From Arthrobacter sp. MAHUQ-56 (lineage in GTDB: Bacteria; Actinomycetota; Actinomycetes; Actinomycetales; Micrococcaceae), in the NCBI RefSeq assembly GCF_019710585.1, contig NZ_JAIFZQ010000020.1:776265-840264 (forward strand): a DNA stretch of 64,000 nt, given 5' to 3'. Position 1 is the stretch's first letter. Every line of letters begins with the position of its first letter. The notes under the pieces are model-generated. The model was not told the origin of the DNA. It saw only the letters and a program-made list of their open reading frames with translations, and searched no databases. Position numbers and translations under genes: made by a program. Positions 52,026 through 61,267 of this stretch are shown piece by piece.

Positions 52026-53051
52026 ATGACTGCCGAGACCACCCTCGAACCCGTCGCCAACCCGCGGGCGTCCTTCTTCCGGCGGCTGCCGGTTGTGTCA
52101 CACTTCAACAAAAGCGTCGGCCTGCAGCGTTTCATGCTGGTCGTGGGACTTGTCCTCACCGGCATCTTCCTGCTGACGGCACTGGCCGCACCACTGCTCG
52201 CCCCCTATGGCTTTGCCCAGCTTTCGGACGCCGATGGCAATTTCCCCACCCAGCAGGAGCCGGGCGGCAAGCACCTCCTCGGCACCACGGTGGGCGGTTA
52301 CGACGTCCTTTCCCGTGTCATTTGGGGTACCCAGACGGCGCTGTTGGTCATCATCGTGGCCGTGATCCTGTCCATCTTCGCGGGCGTCATCCTCGGCCTG
52401 GTCAGCGGCTACATCGGCGGCTGGCTGGACCGCATCCTCGTGGTGGTGGCGGACGCGATCTACGCTTTCCCCTCGCTGCTGGTGGCAATCGTCATGGCCA
52501 TCGTCATCAGCGGCGGCCAGTCCAGCCTGCTGGGCGGCATCCTGGCGGCAGCCATCTCCATCACGGTGGTGTTCATCCCGCAGTACTTCAGGGTGATCCG
52601 CGCGGAGACCATCAGGCTGAAGGCGGAACCCTTCGTCGAGTCCGCCAAAGTGGTGGGCGCCTCGAACGTGCGCATCATGACCCGGCATATCTACCGCAAT
52701 GCCACCCGCACGCTGCCGCTGATCTTCACCCTCAATGCCTCCGAAGCCATCCTGACCCTGGCAGGGCTGGGCTTCCTGGGCTTCGGCATCGAGCCGAGCT
52801 CAGCGGCGGAATGGGGCTTCGACCTCAACAAGGCGCTCGCAGACACCACCTCCGGCATTTGGTGGACCGGGCTCTTCCCCGGCCTCGCCATCGTGTGGAC
52901 GGTCCTCGGGCTGACGCTGGTGGGCGAGAGCATCAACGACCTGAACGATCCCCGCCTCCGCGGCCGCAAGCGGGCCACCCGCAAGGCGGCAGCGTCCGCT
53001 GCACCGGCCGCCGCCGGACCTGGCACCGAAACAGAATCGAGCAACCCGTGA
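52026..53051 (+). CDS. Dipeptide/oligopeptide-type ABC transporter, permease 2
   Basis: A 341-residue DppC-like permease with an N-terminal OppC-type helix (MLVVGLVLTGIFLLTALAAPLLAPYG), HLLGTTVGGYDVLSRVIWG, and the coupling loop FVESAKVVGASNVRIMTRHIYRNA. The C-terminal 30 residues are Ala/Pro-rich. Its stop overlaps the ATPase gene start (GTGA). Confidence 0.94.
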   Translation: MTAETTLEPVANPRASFFRRLPVVSHFNKSVGLQRFMLVVGLVLTGIFLLTALAAPLLAPYGFAQLSDADGNFPTQQEPGGKHLLGTTVGGYDVLSRVIWGTQTALLVIIVAVILSIFAGVILGLVSGYIGGWLDRILVVVADAIYAFPSLLVAIVMAIVISGGQSSLLGGILAAAISITVVFIPQYFRVIRAETIRLKAEPFVESAKVVGASNVRIMTRHIYRNATRTLPLIFTLNASEAILTLAGLGFLGFGIEPSSAAEWGFDLNKALADTTSGIWWTGLFPGLAIVWTVLGLTLVGESINDLNDPRLRGRKRATRKAAASAAPAAAGPGTETESSNP

Positions 53052-54763
53052 GCGAAAACCTTGGGTCCGTGTCCGACCGCCGGGAGCAGGACCGCAAGAC
53101 GGTCCTCGATATCAACCACCTCCAGGTCACCTTCGCCACCGATGCCGGCGATGTCCGGGCCGTCAAGGACGTCAGCCTCGACATCAAGGCCGGCGAGGTA
53201 CTGGCCATCGTGGGGGAGTCGGGTTCCGGCAAGACGGTCACTGCCAAAACCATCCTGGGCCTCTTGCCGGAAACCGCCAGCAGTTCAGGGGCGGTGCTGA
53301 TCAACGGCACCAATGTGATCAGCCTCAGCGCTGCGCGCCTGCGCCAGATCCGCGGCCGCGACGTCGCCATGGTCTTCCAGGAACCTTCCACCGCCCTGAA
53401 CCCGGTGTTCACGGTGGGCTGGCAGATCGCAGAGGGTATCCGTGCCCATGCGGCGCGCGACGGCGGTGGGCGGGTGAGTGCCAAGGAAGCCAAGGCGCGG
53501 GCTGTCGAAGCCCTGCGCAAGGTGGGCATCCCGGACCCGGAGCACCGCGTCAACTACTACCCGCACCAGTTCTCCGGCGGTCAGAAGCAGCGCGTGGTGA
53601 TCGCCGCAGCCCTGGCGCTGAATCCCGGGCTCATCGTCGCCGACGAACCGACCACCGCCCTGGACGTGACAGTCCAGGCGGAGATCCTGGAACTACTCCG
53701 GGACCTCCGGGACAAATACGGCACCTCGATCGTCCTGATCACCCACAACATGGGCGTCGTGGCGGACCTCGCGGACCGTGTGGTGGTGATGTACCAGGGC
53801 GACATCGTCGAGGAGGCTCCGGCACGGAAGCTTTTCGCCGAACCCAGGCAGGACTACACCCGCCGGCTTCTGGCCGCCGTGCCGCACCTCGGCCGCAACT
53901 CGGCGTCGGAGGGCCTGACCCAACGGCCCCACCAGGATGAGGAAGTGCTGGTGGCGGCGGACAACCTGGTGATCGAGTACCCCGGCCGGCTGGGAACGCC
54001 CGCGTTCAAGGCCGTCGACGGGGTCAGCTTCACGTTGTCCAGAGGCGAGGTCTTCGGCCTGGTCGGGGAATCGGGATCCGGCAAGACCACCATCGGGCGG
54101 GCCATCGCGGGGCTGAACCGCACCACGGGCGGCAGCCTCAAGGTTCTTGGCTACGAGATGCTGAACCTGCGCGAACGCACGTTCAAGCCGCTGCGGAAGG
54201 ACGTCGGGTTCGTGTTCCAGGACCCGGCAGCGTCGTTCAACCCGCAGCTGACCATCGGGGAGTGCATCGCCGAGCCCATGCTGATCCACACCCGGCCAAG
54301 CGACGCGCAGGCGCGGAAGCGCGTGGGTGAGCTGCTCGAATCAGTGCAGCTGCCGGCGTCGTATGCGGGGAGATACCCGCACGAACTGTCCGGCGGCCAG
54401 CGGCAGCGGGCATCCCTGGCCCGGGCGCTCAGCCTGAATCCGCGCCTGCTGATAGCGGATGAGCCGACGTCGGCCCTCGACGTTTCGGTGCAGGCGAAAG
54501 TCCTCGAGCTGTTCAAGGACATCCAGGAGGAGTTCGGGTTCGGCTGCCTGTTCATCAGCCACGACCTCGCCGTAGTGGACATTCTTTCGTCCTGGGTCGG
54601 GGTGCTCTACAAGGGGAAACTGGTGGAACAGGGGATCGGCAGCCAGGTCATGGGCAACCCGCAGCATGACTACACGCGCCGCCTGATCGCTTCGCTTCCT
54701 GTTCCGGATCCGGCTGAGCAGGCAAAGCGGCGCGAGGAGCACCGCGCCCTGCTGGGTATCTGA
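53048..54763 (+). CDS. Dipeptide/oligopeptide-type ABC transporter, fused double ATP-binding protein
   Basis: A 571-residue protein in which DppD-like and DppF-like ATPases are fused. First half: Walker A GESGSGKTV, signature FSGGQKQRVVIAAAL, Walker B LIVADEPTTALDVT. Second half: Walker A GESGSGKTTIG, signature LSGGQRQRASLARAL, Walker B LLIADEPTSALDVS. Both sites look complete. The start is GTG 53048, overlapping the upstream permease stop. It completes the importer and is followed by a terminator. Confidence 0.95.
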   Translation: MSENLGSVSDRREQDRKTVLDINHLQVTFATDAGDVRAVKDVSLDIKAGEVLAIVGESGSGKTVTAKTILGLLPETASSSGAVLINGTNVISLSAARLRQIRGRDVAMVFQEPSTALNPVFTVGWQIAEGIRAHAARDGGGRVSAKEAKARAVEALRKVGIPDPEHRVNYYPHQFSGGQKQRVVIAAALALNPGLIVADEPTTALDVTVQAEILELLRDLRDKYGTSIVLITHNMGVVADLADRVVVMYQGDIVEEAPARKLFAEPRQDYTRRLLAAVPHLGRNSASEGLTQRPHQDEEVLVAADNLVIEYPGRLGTPAFKAVDGVSFTLSRGEVFGLVGESGSGKTTIGRAIAGLNRTTGGSLKVLGYEMLNLRERTFKPLRKDVGFVFQDPAASFNPQLTIGECIAEPMLIHTRPSDAQARKRVGELLESVQLPASYAGRYPHELSGGQRQRASLARALSLNPRLLIADEPTSALDVSVQAKVLELFKDIQEEFGFGCLFISHDLAVVDILSSWVGVLYKGKLVEQGIGSQVMGNPQHDYTRRLIASLPVPDPAEQAKRREEHRALLGI

Positions 54764-54768
54764 CGGGG

Positions 54769-54801
54769 GGGCCGGTGCCGGCAGGCCGCCGGCACCGGCC
54801 C
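54769..54801 (+). terminator. Terminator after the peptide ABC operon
   Basis: GGGCCGGTGCCGG (54769-54781) pairs perfectly with CCGGCACCGGCCC (54789-54801), 7-base loop, followed by TT. Confidence 0.85.
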
Positions 54802-54832
54802 TTAACACCCGCGTCGGTTCCGGCCGCTCCCA

Positions 54833-54844
54833 TAGACTGGGACC
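54833..54844 (+). promoter_or_regulatory. Leaderless -10 element of the chorismate mutase gene
   Basis: TAGACT (54833-54838) ends exactly six bases before ATG 54845; no ribosome site is present. Confidence 0.55.
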
Positions 54845-55246
54845 ATGACGCAGCACAACCTCAGCTCACCCGGTCCTGACGATTTCGATCCCTCCGCCAG
54901 TTCCCTGGCCGGCCAGGTGGACAATTCGGTGATGGCTGAACTGCTGTCCATCCGTTCGAGCATCGACAATATCGACGCCACGCTGGTCTACCTGCTGGCG
55001 GAGCGTTTCAAGGCCACCCAAAAGGTGGGCTTCCTCAAGGCTGCCCACCGGTTGCCGGCGGGCGATCCCGGACGGGAAGCGGCCCAGATCGCCCGCCTGC
55101 GGCGTCTGGCTGAGGACGCGCACCTGGACCCGGCGTTCGCGGAAAAGTTCCTGAACTTCATCATCGGCGAGGTCATCCGCCACCACGAGGCCATCGCCGA
55201 GGACCACCAGGCCGCGTCCGGACCGCAGGCTTCCGCACTGAGGTGA
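54845..55246 (+). CDS. Chorismate mutase (AroQ type)
   Basis: A 133-residue all-helical chorismate mutase that converts chorismate to prephenate for Phe and Tyr synthesis. Helix 1 (LLSIRSSIDNIDATLVYLLAERFKATQKVGFLKA) holds the first active-site arginine and lysine; helices 2-3 follow in DPGREAAQIARLRRLAEDA and FAEKFLNFIIGEVIRHHE. The first 28 residues are extra. In actinobacteria such intracellular enzymes often need DAHP synthase for full activity. Its stop overlaps the MetE-like gene start (GTGA). Confidence 0.93.
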   Translation: MTQHNLSSPGPDDFDPSASSLAGQVDNSVMAELLSIRSSIDNIDATLVYLLAERFKATQKVGFLKAAHRLPAGDPGREAAQIARLRRLAEDAHLDPAFAEKFLNFIIGEVIRHHEAIAEDHQAASGPQASALR

Positions 55247-56313
55247 GCGGGGCAGAGCAACAGCGCGGCAGCGGGACGCCTTCGGCGGTGGGCCGCCCGC
55301 CAAAGGAAGTGACAGCCACCGGACTGGGGCCATGGCCCGGCGAGGACCCGCTGGAAGCCGCCCGGATCATCAGGGGTGAGCTGGGCAGTCCGCACCTGCC
55401 GTTCCTCGCCGAGTTGCCGGACCGCGGCGTCGGGTCCGACGCCGTGGGCCGCACCGCCTCGCTGCTCGAGGAACTGGCGGCCGACGTCCAACCCTACGGC
55501 TGGCGGCTTGTCGACCGCCCCGGCAAGGACATCCGGAGGGCAGCTTCCGCCCTCGCCACGGACATCAACGTCCTGGCCGACGTAGCCGGCGCGGAGGAGT
55601 CTTCGGCAACAGAACTCAAAGTCCAGTTGGTGGGGCCGCTCAGCCTCGCGGCGGCCCTGCACCTGCACAACGGTGAGCGCGCGGTGGTGGATTACGGTGC
55701 CCGCAGGGACCTCGCAGCGTCCCTCGCAGAAGGGGTGGGCAGCTATCTCGCCCGGGTTTCGGCGGCGGTGCCGGGGGCGCGGCTGGCGGTCCAGATGGAC
55801 GAACCGGATATCGCCGCGGTGCTGGCCGGGGCCATACCCACCGCCAGCGGCTACCGCACGCTTAGGGCTGTTCCGGCGTCGGAGGCGCGTGAATCCTGGC
55901 GCGTGGTCCTCGATGCGCTGCGCGCGGCCGGCGCGTCGGAAATAGTTGTTTCGGTTCCCGAAATAGAAGCGCCGTTCGAGCAGATCCTGGCGGCGGGGGC
56001 TGACGGGATCGCTGTGCCGCTGAAGGGCCTGACCAACCGCCAGTGGGAGCAGCTGGCCGGGGCGGCTGAGGCCGGGAAACGCGTTTGGGCCGGCGCTCTG
56101 GATATTTCCGGCAGCGCGCTGCCCCAGGTGGCCGATTGCGTGGACTCCGTATGGCGCCCCTGGCGCCAGCTGGGCCTTCCTGCCTCTTTGCTGGCTGCGG
56201 TCCGGGTGACACCTTCGGCGGGGCTGGCCGACTACACCCCGGCGCAGGCCACCGCGGTCCTGGGCAGGCTCACCCAGGTGGCCGACGCCCTGAACCAACG
56301 CGCGCTGGGGTAG
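55243..56313 (+). CDS. MetE-like barrel protein lacking zinc ligands
   Basis: A 356-residue protein resembling the C-terminal barrel of cobalamin-independent methionine synthase (and mycobacterial Rv3015c, from memory). Landmarks are KVQLVGPLSLAAALHL, LAVQMDEPDIAAVLAG and VRVTPSAGLADYTPAQA. MetE needs a His-x-Cys, a Glu and a final Cys to bind zinc; this protein has a single cysteine (ADCVDSV) and no HxC motif, so methyl transfer to homocysteine by the usual zinc route looks impossible. GTG 55243 overlaps the chorismate mutase stop. Its function is open. Confidence 0.8.
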   Translation: MSGAEQQRGSGTPSAVGRPPKEVTATGLGPWPGEDPLEAARIIRGELGSPHLPFLAELPDRGVGSDAVGRTASLLEELAADVQPYGWRLVDRPGKDIRRAASALATDINVLADVAGAEESSATELKVQLVGPLSLAAALHLHNGERAVVDYGARRDLAASLAEGVGSYLARVSAAVPGARLAVQMDEPDIAAVLAGAIPTASGYRTLRAVPASEARESWRVVLDALRAAGASEIVVSVPEIEAPFEQILAAGADGIAVPLKGLTNRQWEQLAGAAEAGKRVWAGALDISGSALPQVADCVDSVWRPWRQLGLPASLLAAVRVTPSAGLADYTPAQATAVLGRLTQVADALNQRALG

Positions 56314-56317
56314 GGGC

Positions 56318-57031
56318 TCAGACCCTGTTTTCCCAGCGGTCCGGCTGGGCGTAGCGCGGCAGGAAGCTGTGGGCGGAACTGCCGCCGGTGTAGGGGCGGA
56401 GCCTGTAGTCGAAGGCCCCGGCGTATACCAGGACCAGGCCGATCTGGGGCTGGATCACCTTGACCTGGATGCGGTGCCTTCCACTGCTGCCCTCGGCCGG
56501 ATCCCACCATTGTTCGGCGTAGGCCTTCGCGTCCAGTGCCGGGGGAAGGGGAATCCGGAGCGGGCCGAGGAAGAGCCTGGAAGCCTCCGATACGCCTCGG
56601 AGCCTTCCCTCCGGGGTGACGCTGAGGTTCAGGTCCGTAACCAGGCGACGGTACCGGCCAACGTAGTCCACCAGCTGGGTGGCGTCGCCGCGGCTCGTGG
56701 CGCTGGTGGTGTCCTGGAACAGCCGGGTGCGTCCGGGGAAACGGATCTCCCGCCGGGCAGTCAGGCTGGAACGGCCGAACGGATCCTGGTGTGCGTGGTT
56801 TTCGATCCGGAACGGAACGTTTTCACCGTACTCGGGGAAAAAGGCTTCTTCGCCCCCGGTGAGCCGCAGCAGGGGGCGGAGCCAGCGCTGGCGGCACCCC
56901 ACGACGTCGAATGTCCCTTCCCCTACCCCGTACTGCCCCGAGCCCGGCGCGAGGGAGAAGTACGCCTGCAGCTCGGGCTGCAGGCGGGCGAACTCCGTGC
57001 CGAGTGCCTGCTGGTAGATCGGGGTGTTCAC
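56318..57031 (-). CDS. DUF4166 domain protein
   Basis: A 237-residue protein beginning YQQALGTEFARLQPELQAYF, which I match to the DUF4166 family. It contains PFRIENHAHQDPFGRSSLTARREIRFPG and YVGRYRRLVTDLNLSVTPEGRLRGVSEASRLFLGPLRIPLP. It has no signal peptide or membrane helix. Function unknown. GTG 57031 is backed by AGGAGGT five bases before. Convergent with the MetE-like gene (4 bases apart). Confidence 0.8.
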   Translation of the reverse strand: MNTPIYQQALGTEFARLQPELQAYFSLAPGSGQYGVGEGTFDVVGCRQRWLRPLLRLTGGEEAFFPEYGENVPFRIENHAHQDPFGRSSLTARREIRFPGRTRLFQDTTSATSRGDATQLVDYVGRYRRLVTDLNLSVTPEGRLRGVSEASRLFLGPLRIPLPPALDAKAYAEQWWDPAEGSSGRHRIQVKVIQPQIGLVLVYAGAFDYRLRPYTGGSSAHSFLPRYAQPDRWENRV

Positions 57032-57076
57032 GGAGGACCTCCTGTTGGTGTCGATGCGTGGCTGCTGCGTCCGGCT

Positions 57077-58369
57077 TCACAATCTACCGGCAGCCTTGAG
57101 CTTGATGTACATGTCTGCCAGACGGGGCGGCAACTGGTGAGGTTCGGCATCCACCACCTCCACGCCGCGCCGCCGCAGTTCCGCGGTCACGGCAGCCCGT
57201 TGGAGAAGGGCGCGCTCGGCGGCGGCCGCGCGGTAGACCCCCGTGGCATCGTCGCGTTCCCGCAGCATGGTTCCAAGCTGCGGGTCGCGCACGGCCGCGA
57301 CCACTACGCTGTGCTGGCTGGCGAGGCGCTCCGCCGCTGGCAGCAGACCTTCCTCGGGTGCCCCGCCGTCGAGGGTTGTCAGCAGGACCACCAGGGACCG
57401 GTGCGGGGAAACGGCCCGGACCTGGGCCGGGAGCGCAGGCCAGTCCATCTCGATGAGCTCGGGTTCCAACGGCGCCATGGCCTGGACCAGCCGGCCCAGG
57501 AGATTTCCCTGCCCCGCGGAACCCGCCCGCGCCCGGACCCGCCGGTCAAAGGCCACGAGGTCCACCCGGTCGCCGCCCCGTTCGGCCAGGACCCCCAGCA
57601 GGAGCGCCGCCTCCATCCCGGTGTCCAGACGGGTTTCGTCGCCGATCCTTCCTGCCGACGTACGGGACGTGTCCAGGACCATCACCACCCGGCGGTCCCG
57701 CTCGGGCCGCCACGTCCGCACCACCACGGCGGAGCGCCGGGCGGTGGCCCGCCAGTCAATGGAGCGGACATCGTCACCCCGGACGTAATCCCGCAGCGAA
57801 TCGAACTCGGTGCCGGCGCCGCGGATCTGGACGGCGGCCTTTCCGTCGAGTTCGCGCAGTTGACGGAGCTTCGAGGGCAGGTGCCGGCGGGAGTGGAAGG
57901 GCGGCAGTACCCGCAGCGAGCCGGGGCACCCGATAGTGCGCTGGCGGGCCGCCACACCCAGGGGCCCGAAGGAACGGAACGTCACATGGGGTGTTTTGAG
58001 GTCACCGCGGCGGACGGGACGGAGAAGGATCGCCAGCCGCCGGCTTTCGCCCGCCGGGACGTCAATGGCCTGGACCGGATTCTGCGCTCCGGCGGAGGGC
58101 TGCCAGCCGTCCCGGAGGGTTCCCTGCAGCCTCCGGTTTCCGTTGTTGCGAATGGTCAGCACGGCCTCGGCCATGTTGTTGAGTGTCACGTTTGCAGGTT
58201 CGGCGCGGAGCACCTCGACTTGCCGGGGAGTCCCGGCGAGGAGTACGTCCGTGCACAGCAGGACCAGGAGCACCGCGCCCACCGCCAGTACCGTTGGCCA
58301 CCCCGGGAACAGGAGGACCGGAAGCAGTCCGAGCGCCACCAGCGCCACGAAGCGTCCTGAGACGGCCAT
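57077..58369 (-). CDS. DUF58 domain protein (MoxR-associated, vWA-like)
   Basis: A 430-residue protein with two N-terminal transmembrane helices (about 5-45), an extracellular beta-rich stretch, and the DUF58 signature GAGTEFDSLRDYVRGDDVRSIDWRATARR (about 200), followed by a von Willebrand A-like fold (VVMVLDTSRTS). DUF58 proteins act with MoxR ATPases in assembling or chaperoning cell-envelope complexes. The start overlaps the MoxR stop by one base (TGATG). Confidence 0.92.
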   Translation of the reverse strand: MAVSGRFVALVALGLLPVLLFPGWPTVLAVGAVLLVLLCTDVLLAGTPRQVEVLRAEPANVTLNNMAEAVLTIRNNGNRRLQGTLRDGWQPSAGAQNPVQAIDVPAGESRRLAILLRPVRRGDLKTPHVTFRSFGPLGVAARQRTIGCPGSLRVLPPFHSRRHLPSKLRQLRELDGKAAVQIRGAGTEFDSLRDYVRGDDVRSIDWRATARRSAVVVRTWRPERDRRVVMVLDTSRTSAGRIGDETRLDTGMEAALLLGVLAERGGDRVDLVAFDRRVRARAGSAGQGNLLGRLVQAMAPLEPELIEMDWPALPAQVRAVSPHRSLVVLLTTLDGGAPEEGLLPAAERLASQHSVVVAAVRDPQLGTMLRERDDATGVYRAAAAERALLQRAAVTAELRRRGVEVVDAEPHQLPPRLADMYIKLKAAGRL

Positions 58370-59382
58370 CAGCGCGGGACGGGGACGGTTGCCAGGATGC
58401 TGCCCAGGACATCATCCACGCGGACGCCGTCCATCTGAGCCTCGGGCTGGAGTGCAACGCGGTGCCGCAGGCAAGGCAAAGCCATGGCCTTGACGTCGTC
58501 CGGAGTGACGAAAGTGCGTCCGGAAAGCCATGCCCAGGACCGTGAAGTGTTCAGGAGGGCGGTGGCACCGCGCGGCGACACGCCCAGCAGGAAGGACGGT
58601 GCGGCCCGCGTGGCGCGGACAAGGTCAACGATGTAGCCCACGATTTCCGGATCGACCGCCACGCCCGCCACGGCCTCCCGTGCACGCGCCAGGTCCTCCG
58701 TGCCGGCGACGGCCCGGACTCCAGCCGCCTGCAGGTCCCGGGGATCGAATCCAGCCGCGTGGCGACGGATGACCTCGATCTCGTCGTGGCGTCCGGGCAG
58801 GGGCATGGTGAGCTTGAGCAGGAACCGGTCCAGCTGGGCCTCGGGCAGGGGATAGGTTCCCTCGTACTCCACGGGGTTCTGGGTCGCCGCCACGAGGAAC
58901 GGTGACGGGAGCCGGAGGGATTGTCCGTCGACGGAGACCTGGCGCTCCTCCATGGCCTCCAGCAGCGAGGCCTGTGTCTTGGGCGGTGTGCGGTTGATTT
59001 CGTCTGCCAGCAGGAGGTTGGTGAACACCGGTCCTTCCCGGAAGCTGAAATCGGAAGTACGGGAGTCGTACACCAATGAGCCGGTGACGTCGCCAGGCAT
59101 GAGGTCCGGGGTGAACTGCACCCGCTTGGTGTCGAGGCTCAGCGCCGCGGACAGCGCCCGGACCAGGAGTGTCTTGGCCACGCCCGGGACGCCTTCCAGC
59201 AGCACGTGTCCCTGCGAGAGGAGGGCAATCAGCAGGCCGGTGACCGTCCCGTCCTGCCCCACAACCGCTTTTGCCACCTCGCGGCGGACGTCCAGCAGGG
59301 CCTGCCGGGCGGCATCGTCAGTCAATGTGCGCTCGTCGTCGGAGGGGTTGAGGACCGTGGGGCCGCTGCCGTGTTCGCTCAT
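58369..59382 (-). CDS. MoxR-family AAA+ ATPase
   Basis: A 337-residue AAA+ ATPase. Walker A is [10 protein letters not shown], Walker [16 protein letters not shown], sensor 1 [24 protein letters not shown], and the C-terminal lid includes [16 protein letters not shown]. MoxR proteins are chaperone-like motors for envelope or metal-cofactor complexes. Start ATG 59382 overlaps the DUF4350 stop (ATGA); an in-frame ATG 15 codons earlier lies within the upstream gene. Confidence 0.94.
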   Translation of the reverse strand: MSEHGSGPTVLNPSDDERTLTDDAARQALLDVRREVAKAVVGQDGTVTGLLIALLSQGHVLLEGVPGVAKTLLVRALSAALSLDTKRVQFTPDLMPGDVTGSLVYDSRTSDFSFREGPVFTNLLLADEINRTPPKTQASLLEAMEERQVSVDGQSLRLPSPFLVAATQNPVEYEGTYPLPEAQLDRFLLKLTMPLPGRHDEIEVIRRHAAGFDPRDLQAAGVRAVAGTEDLARAREAVAGVAVDPEIVGYIVDLVRATRAAPSFLLGVSPRGATALLNTSRSWAWLSGRTFVTPDDVKAMALPCLRHRVALQPEAQMDGVRVDDVLGSILATVPVPR

Positions 59383-60596
59383 TGGGTGGTGACCTCTTTC
59401 TCCAGATTGTCCAGGGCCTGGGACCAAGCGACCAGCCGGGCCTCGGTTTGAGGGTGTTCATTGACCAGCGCTGCGATGCCGGCCGCGTCGCGGCCCAGCA
59501 CCGCCGCTGCCGCCGCGATGGTTTCCGCTGCAGTGGCACCAGGGCCAAGCCCGAGGCTGCCGGCAAGCCGCGTCAGCAGCCCTGCCCGCAGGTTGTCGCG
59601 GGCCTGGCCGATGGCGTGCGAATCGTGGTAGAGCCGGGCGCGTCCCTCGGCCGTCTCCACCGCCTTGACCACCACGGGCAGCGGCTCGAAAACCAGCGGC
59701 CCGTTGCGGCGGCCGCGCCAGGCGATGGCCGCAGCCGCGACCACGAGGAGCCAGGGGCCAAGGAACCGGGCCCAGTCCGGGGCGAGGTCATCCAGCGATG
59801 TGCCGCCGCCGTCCGCCGCCACGTCCTGCAGGGTTGGCAGGTACCAGACGAGGTCCGGTGAGCTGCCGAGCAGCCTGAGGGCGAGAGCCGCGTTTCCCGC
59901 CTCATCCAGCTTGTCGTTGCCCAGGACGGCCGTGCTGCCCACAACCGTGATGCGCCCGTCAGCGCTGGTAGCAAGAAGCCCGGCGGCACTGCCACCCGGC
60001 CGGTAGCAGGTGGTGCCGCCGTCGTACACAAAACTCCCTGCGCCCGTGACCTGCCCGGCAGCCTCCGCCTCCGGCAGGATGCAACCAGGCTCCAGGACCG
60101 GAAAGGCCTCAGGGACCACGCCTGCCTGGCGGATCCCGGAGTCCAGCGCGGTCAGCGTGTTCAGCCGGGGCGTGACGACTACCACCCGGTCCGCGCGCTC
60201 CATCAGCGCCTCCAGCTGCGGGCCGTCCAGGACTCCGTTCCGGTCATACAGCAGCAGGGTGGAACCCTGCCGCAGCACGGCAAGGGCGCCTTCCAGCCTC
60301 TCCGGAGTGTGGACGTCAACGCCGTGCTGCCGCAGGATCACGCCCAGGGCCTTGGCTCCATCAGGGCCCGCGTTGCTGACGGAGAGGGGAACGCTGTCTC
60401 CCTTGGGGGCCAGTTGCGTCCCGACGGCCAGCGCCAGGGCGGCAGCCACCACGGCCGCGCCCGCAGCGAGGGTGCGATGGCGACGGACCCAGTGTCGCCA
60501 CCTGCCTGCCGGTGCAGGCGCACCCTGGGGGCCCGTGCCCGCGTCCCGAGGGTCCGTGCCGGCGAAGCCGTTGCTGGTGGAAAGAATGCCGGTCAT
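59379..60596 (-). CDS. DUF4350 domain membrane protein
   Basis: A 405-residue protein with one helix at about 42-62, an extracellular DUF4350 domain (VSNAGPDGAKALGVILRQHGVDVHTP, LLLYDRNGVLDG) and a second helix at about 282-298 (WLLVVAAAAIAWRG), then a cytoplasmic helical tail. DUF4350 proteins recur in MoxR operons; role unknown. Overlaps its neighbours on both sides by four bases (ATGA), so the chain is translationally coupled. Confidence 0.88.
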   Translation of the reverse strand: MTGILSTSNGFAGTDPRDAGTGPQGAPAPAGRWRHWVRRHRTLAAGAAVVAAALALAVGTQLAPKGDSVPLSVSNAGPDGAKALGVILRQHGVDVHTPERLEGALAVLRQGSTLLLYDRNGVLDGPQLEALMERADRVVVVTPRLNTLTALDSGIRQAGVVPEAFPVLEPGCILPEAEAAGQVTGAGSFVYDGGTTCYRPGGSAAGLLATSADGRITVVGSTAVLGNDKLDEAGNAALALRLLGSSPDLVWYLPTLQDVAADGGGTSLDDLAPDWARFLGPWLLVVAAAAIAWRGRRNGPLVFEPLPVVVKAVETAEGRARLYHDSHAIGQARDNLRAGLLTRLAGSLGLGPGATAAETIAAAAAVLGRDAAGIAALVNEHPQTEARLVAWSQALDNLEKEVTTQ

Positions 60597-61267
60597 GGCA
60601 ATGGCACCGCGTTGGCGCCGGGGGAGCGGGCGGGCCTGCTGGCCTCGAGCGCCTCATCCAGGTCTGCCATGGCCTGGTAGTCGGCGGCGCCGGAAGCCCG
60701 GTTCCCGTACCGGATCCCGTCGAACATCGCCGCCGCCAGTTCCAGGCGCCGGGCCTCGGCGGGGAAGGGCAGGGACAGGGCCCGTGCCGCTTCGTCCGCA
60801 GTCAGGCCTGGTTGCGGGTCCAGGATGGCACGGTCTTCAGCGTTGCGGACCAGGGCCCGGAAACGGTCGACGACGGCGTCCCCCCACTTTCCGGCCCCCG
60901 CTGCGGCTTCCGCGCGCGCCCGGTAGTCGGCGGCATGGACGGCAACGTCCCCTTCGAATACCTCCGTGGGGCGGCGGGCCCGGGCGTTCAGGCGCGGACG
61001 TGCCAGGATCACGGCGGCGATGATAATGGCGGCAATGACGATGGCTATGGCGGCGCCGGGCACCTGCGCGGCGTCGCCCGTGGAGCCTCCGTCCAGGGAC
61101 CGCAGCCACTCCAGGAAGTTCCGCCAGAGCGTCCCAAGCCAGGAAGGGGCAGCGTCCCGGTACTCCGGTTTGGCCAGTTCCTCCGCAGCCCACCGCCTGG
61201 CTTCATCCGCGGAGGGCAGCACCGGCGGCTCAGCGCCCATCCGGCCATCCGGGTGCCGCAGTTCCAT
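60593..61267 (-). CDS. DUF4129 domain membrane protein
   Basis: A 224-residue protein with one transmembrane helix (about 73-90; AIAIVIAAIIIAAVILA) and a C-terminal DUF4129 domain (DYRARAEAAAGAGKWGDAVVDRFRALVR, LTADEAARAL). In other bacteria this domain is fused to transglutaminase-like proteins and linked with MoxR/DUF58. Start ATG 61267 lies inside the upstream gene (38-base overlap). Confidence 0.85.
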   Translation of the reverse strand: MELRHPDGRMGAEPPVLPSADEARRWAAEELAKPEYRDAAPSWLGTLWRNFLEWLRSLDGGSTGDAAQVPGAAIAIVIAAIIIAAVILARPRLNARARRPTEVFEGDVAVHAADYRARAEAAAGAGKWGDAVVDRFRALVRNAEDRAILDPQPGLTADEAARALSLPFPAEARRLELAAAMFDGIRYGNRASGAADYQAMADLDEALEASRPARSPGANAVPLP

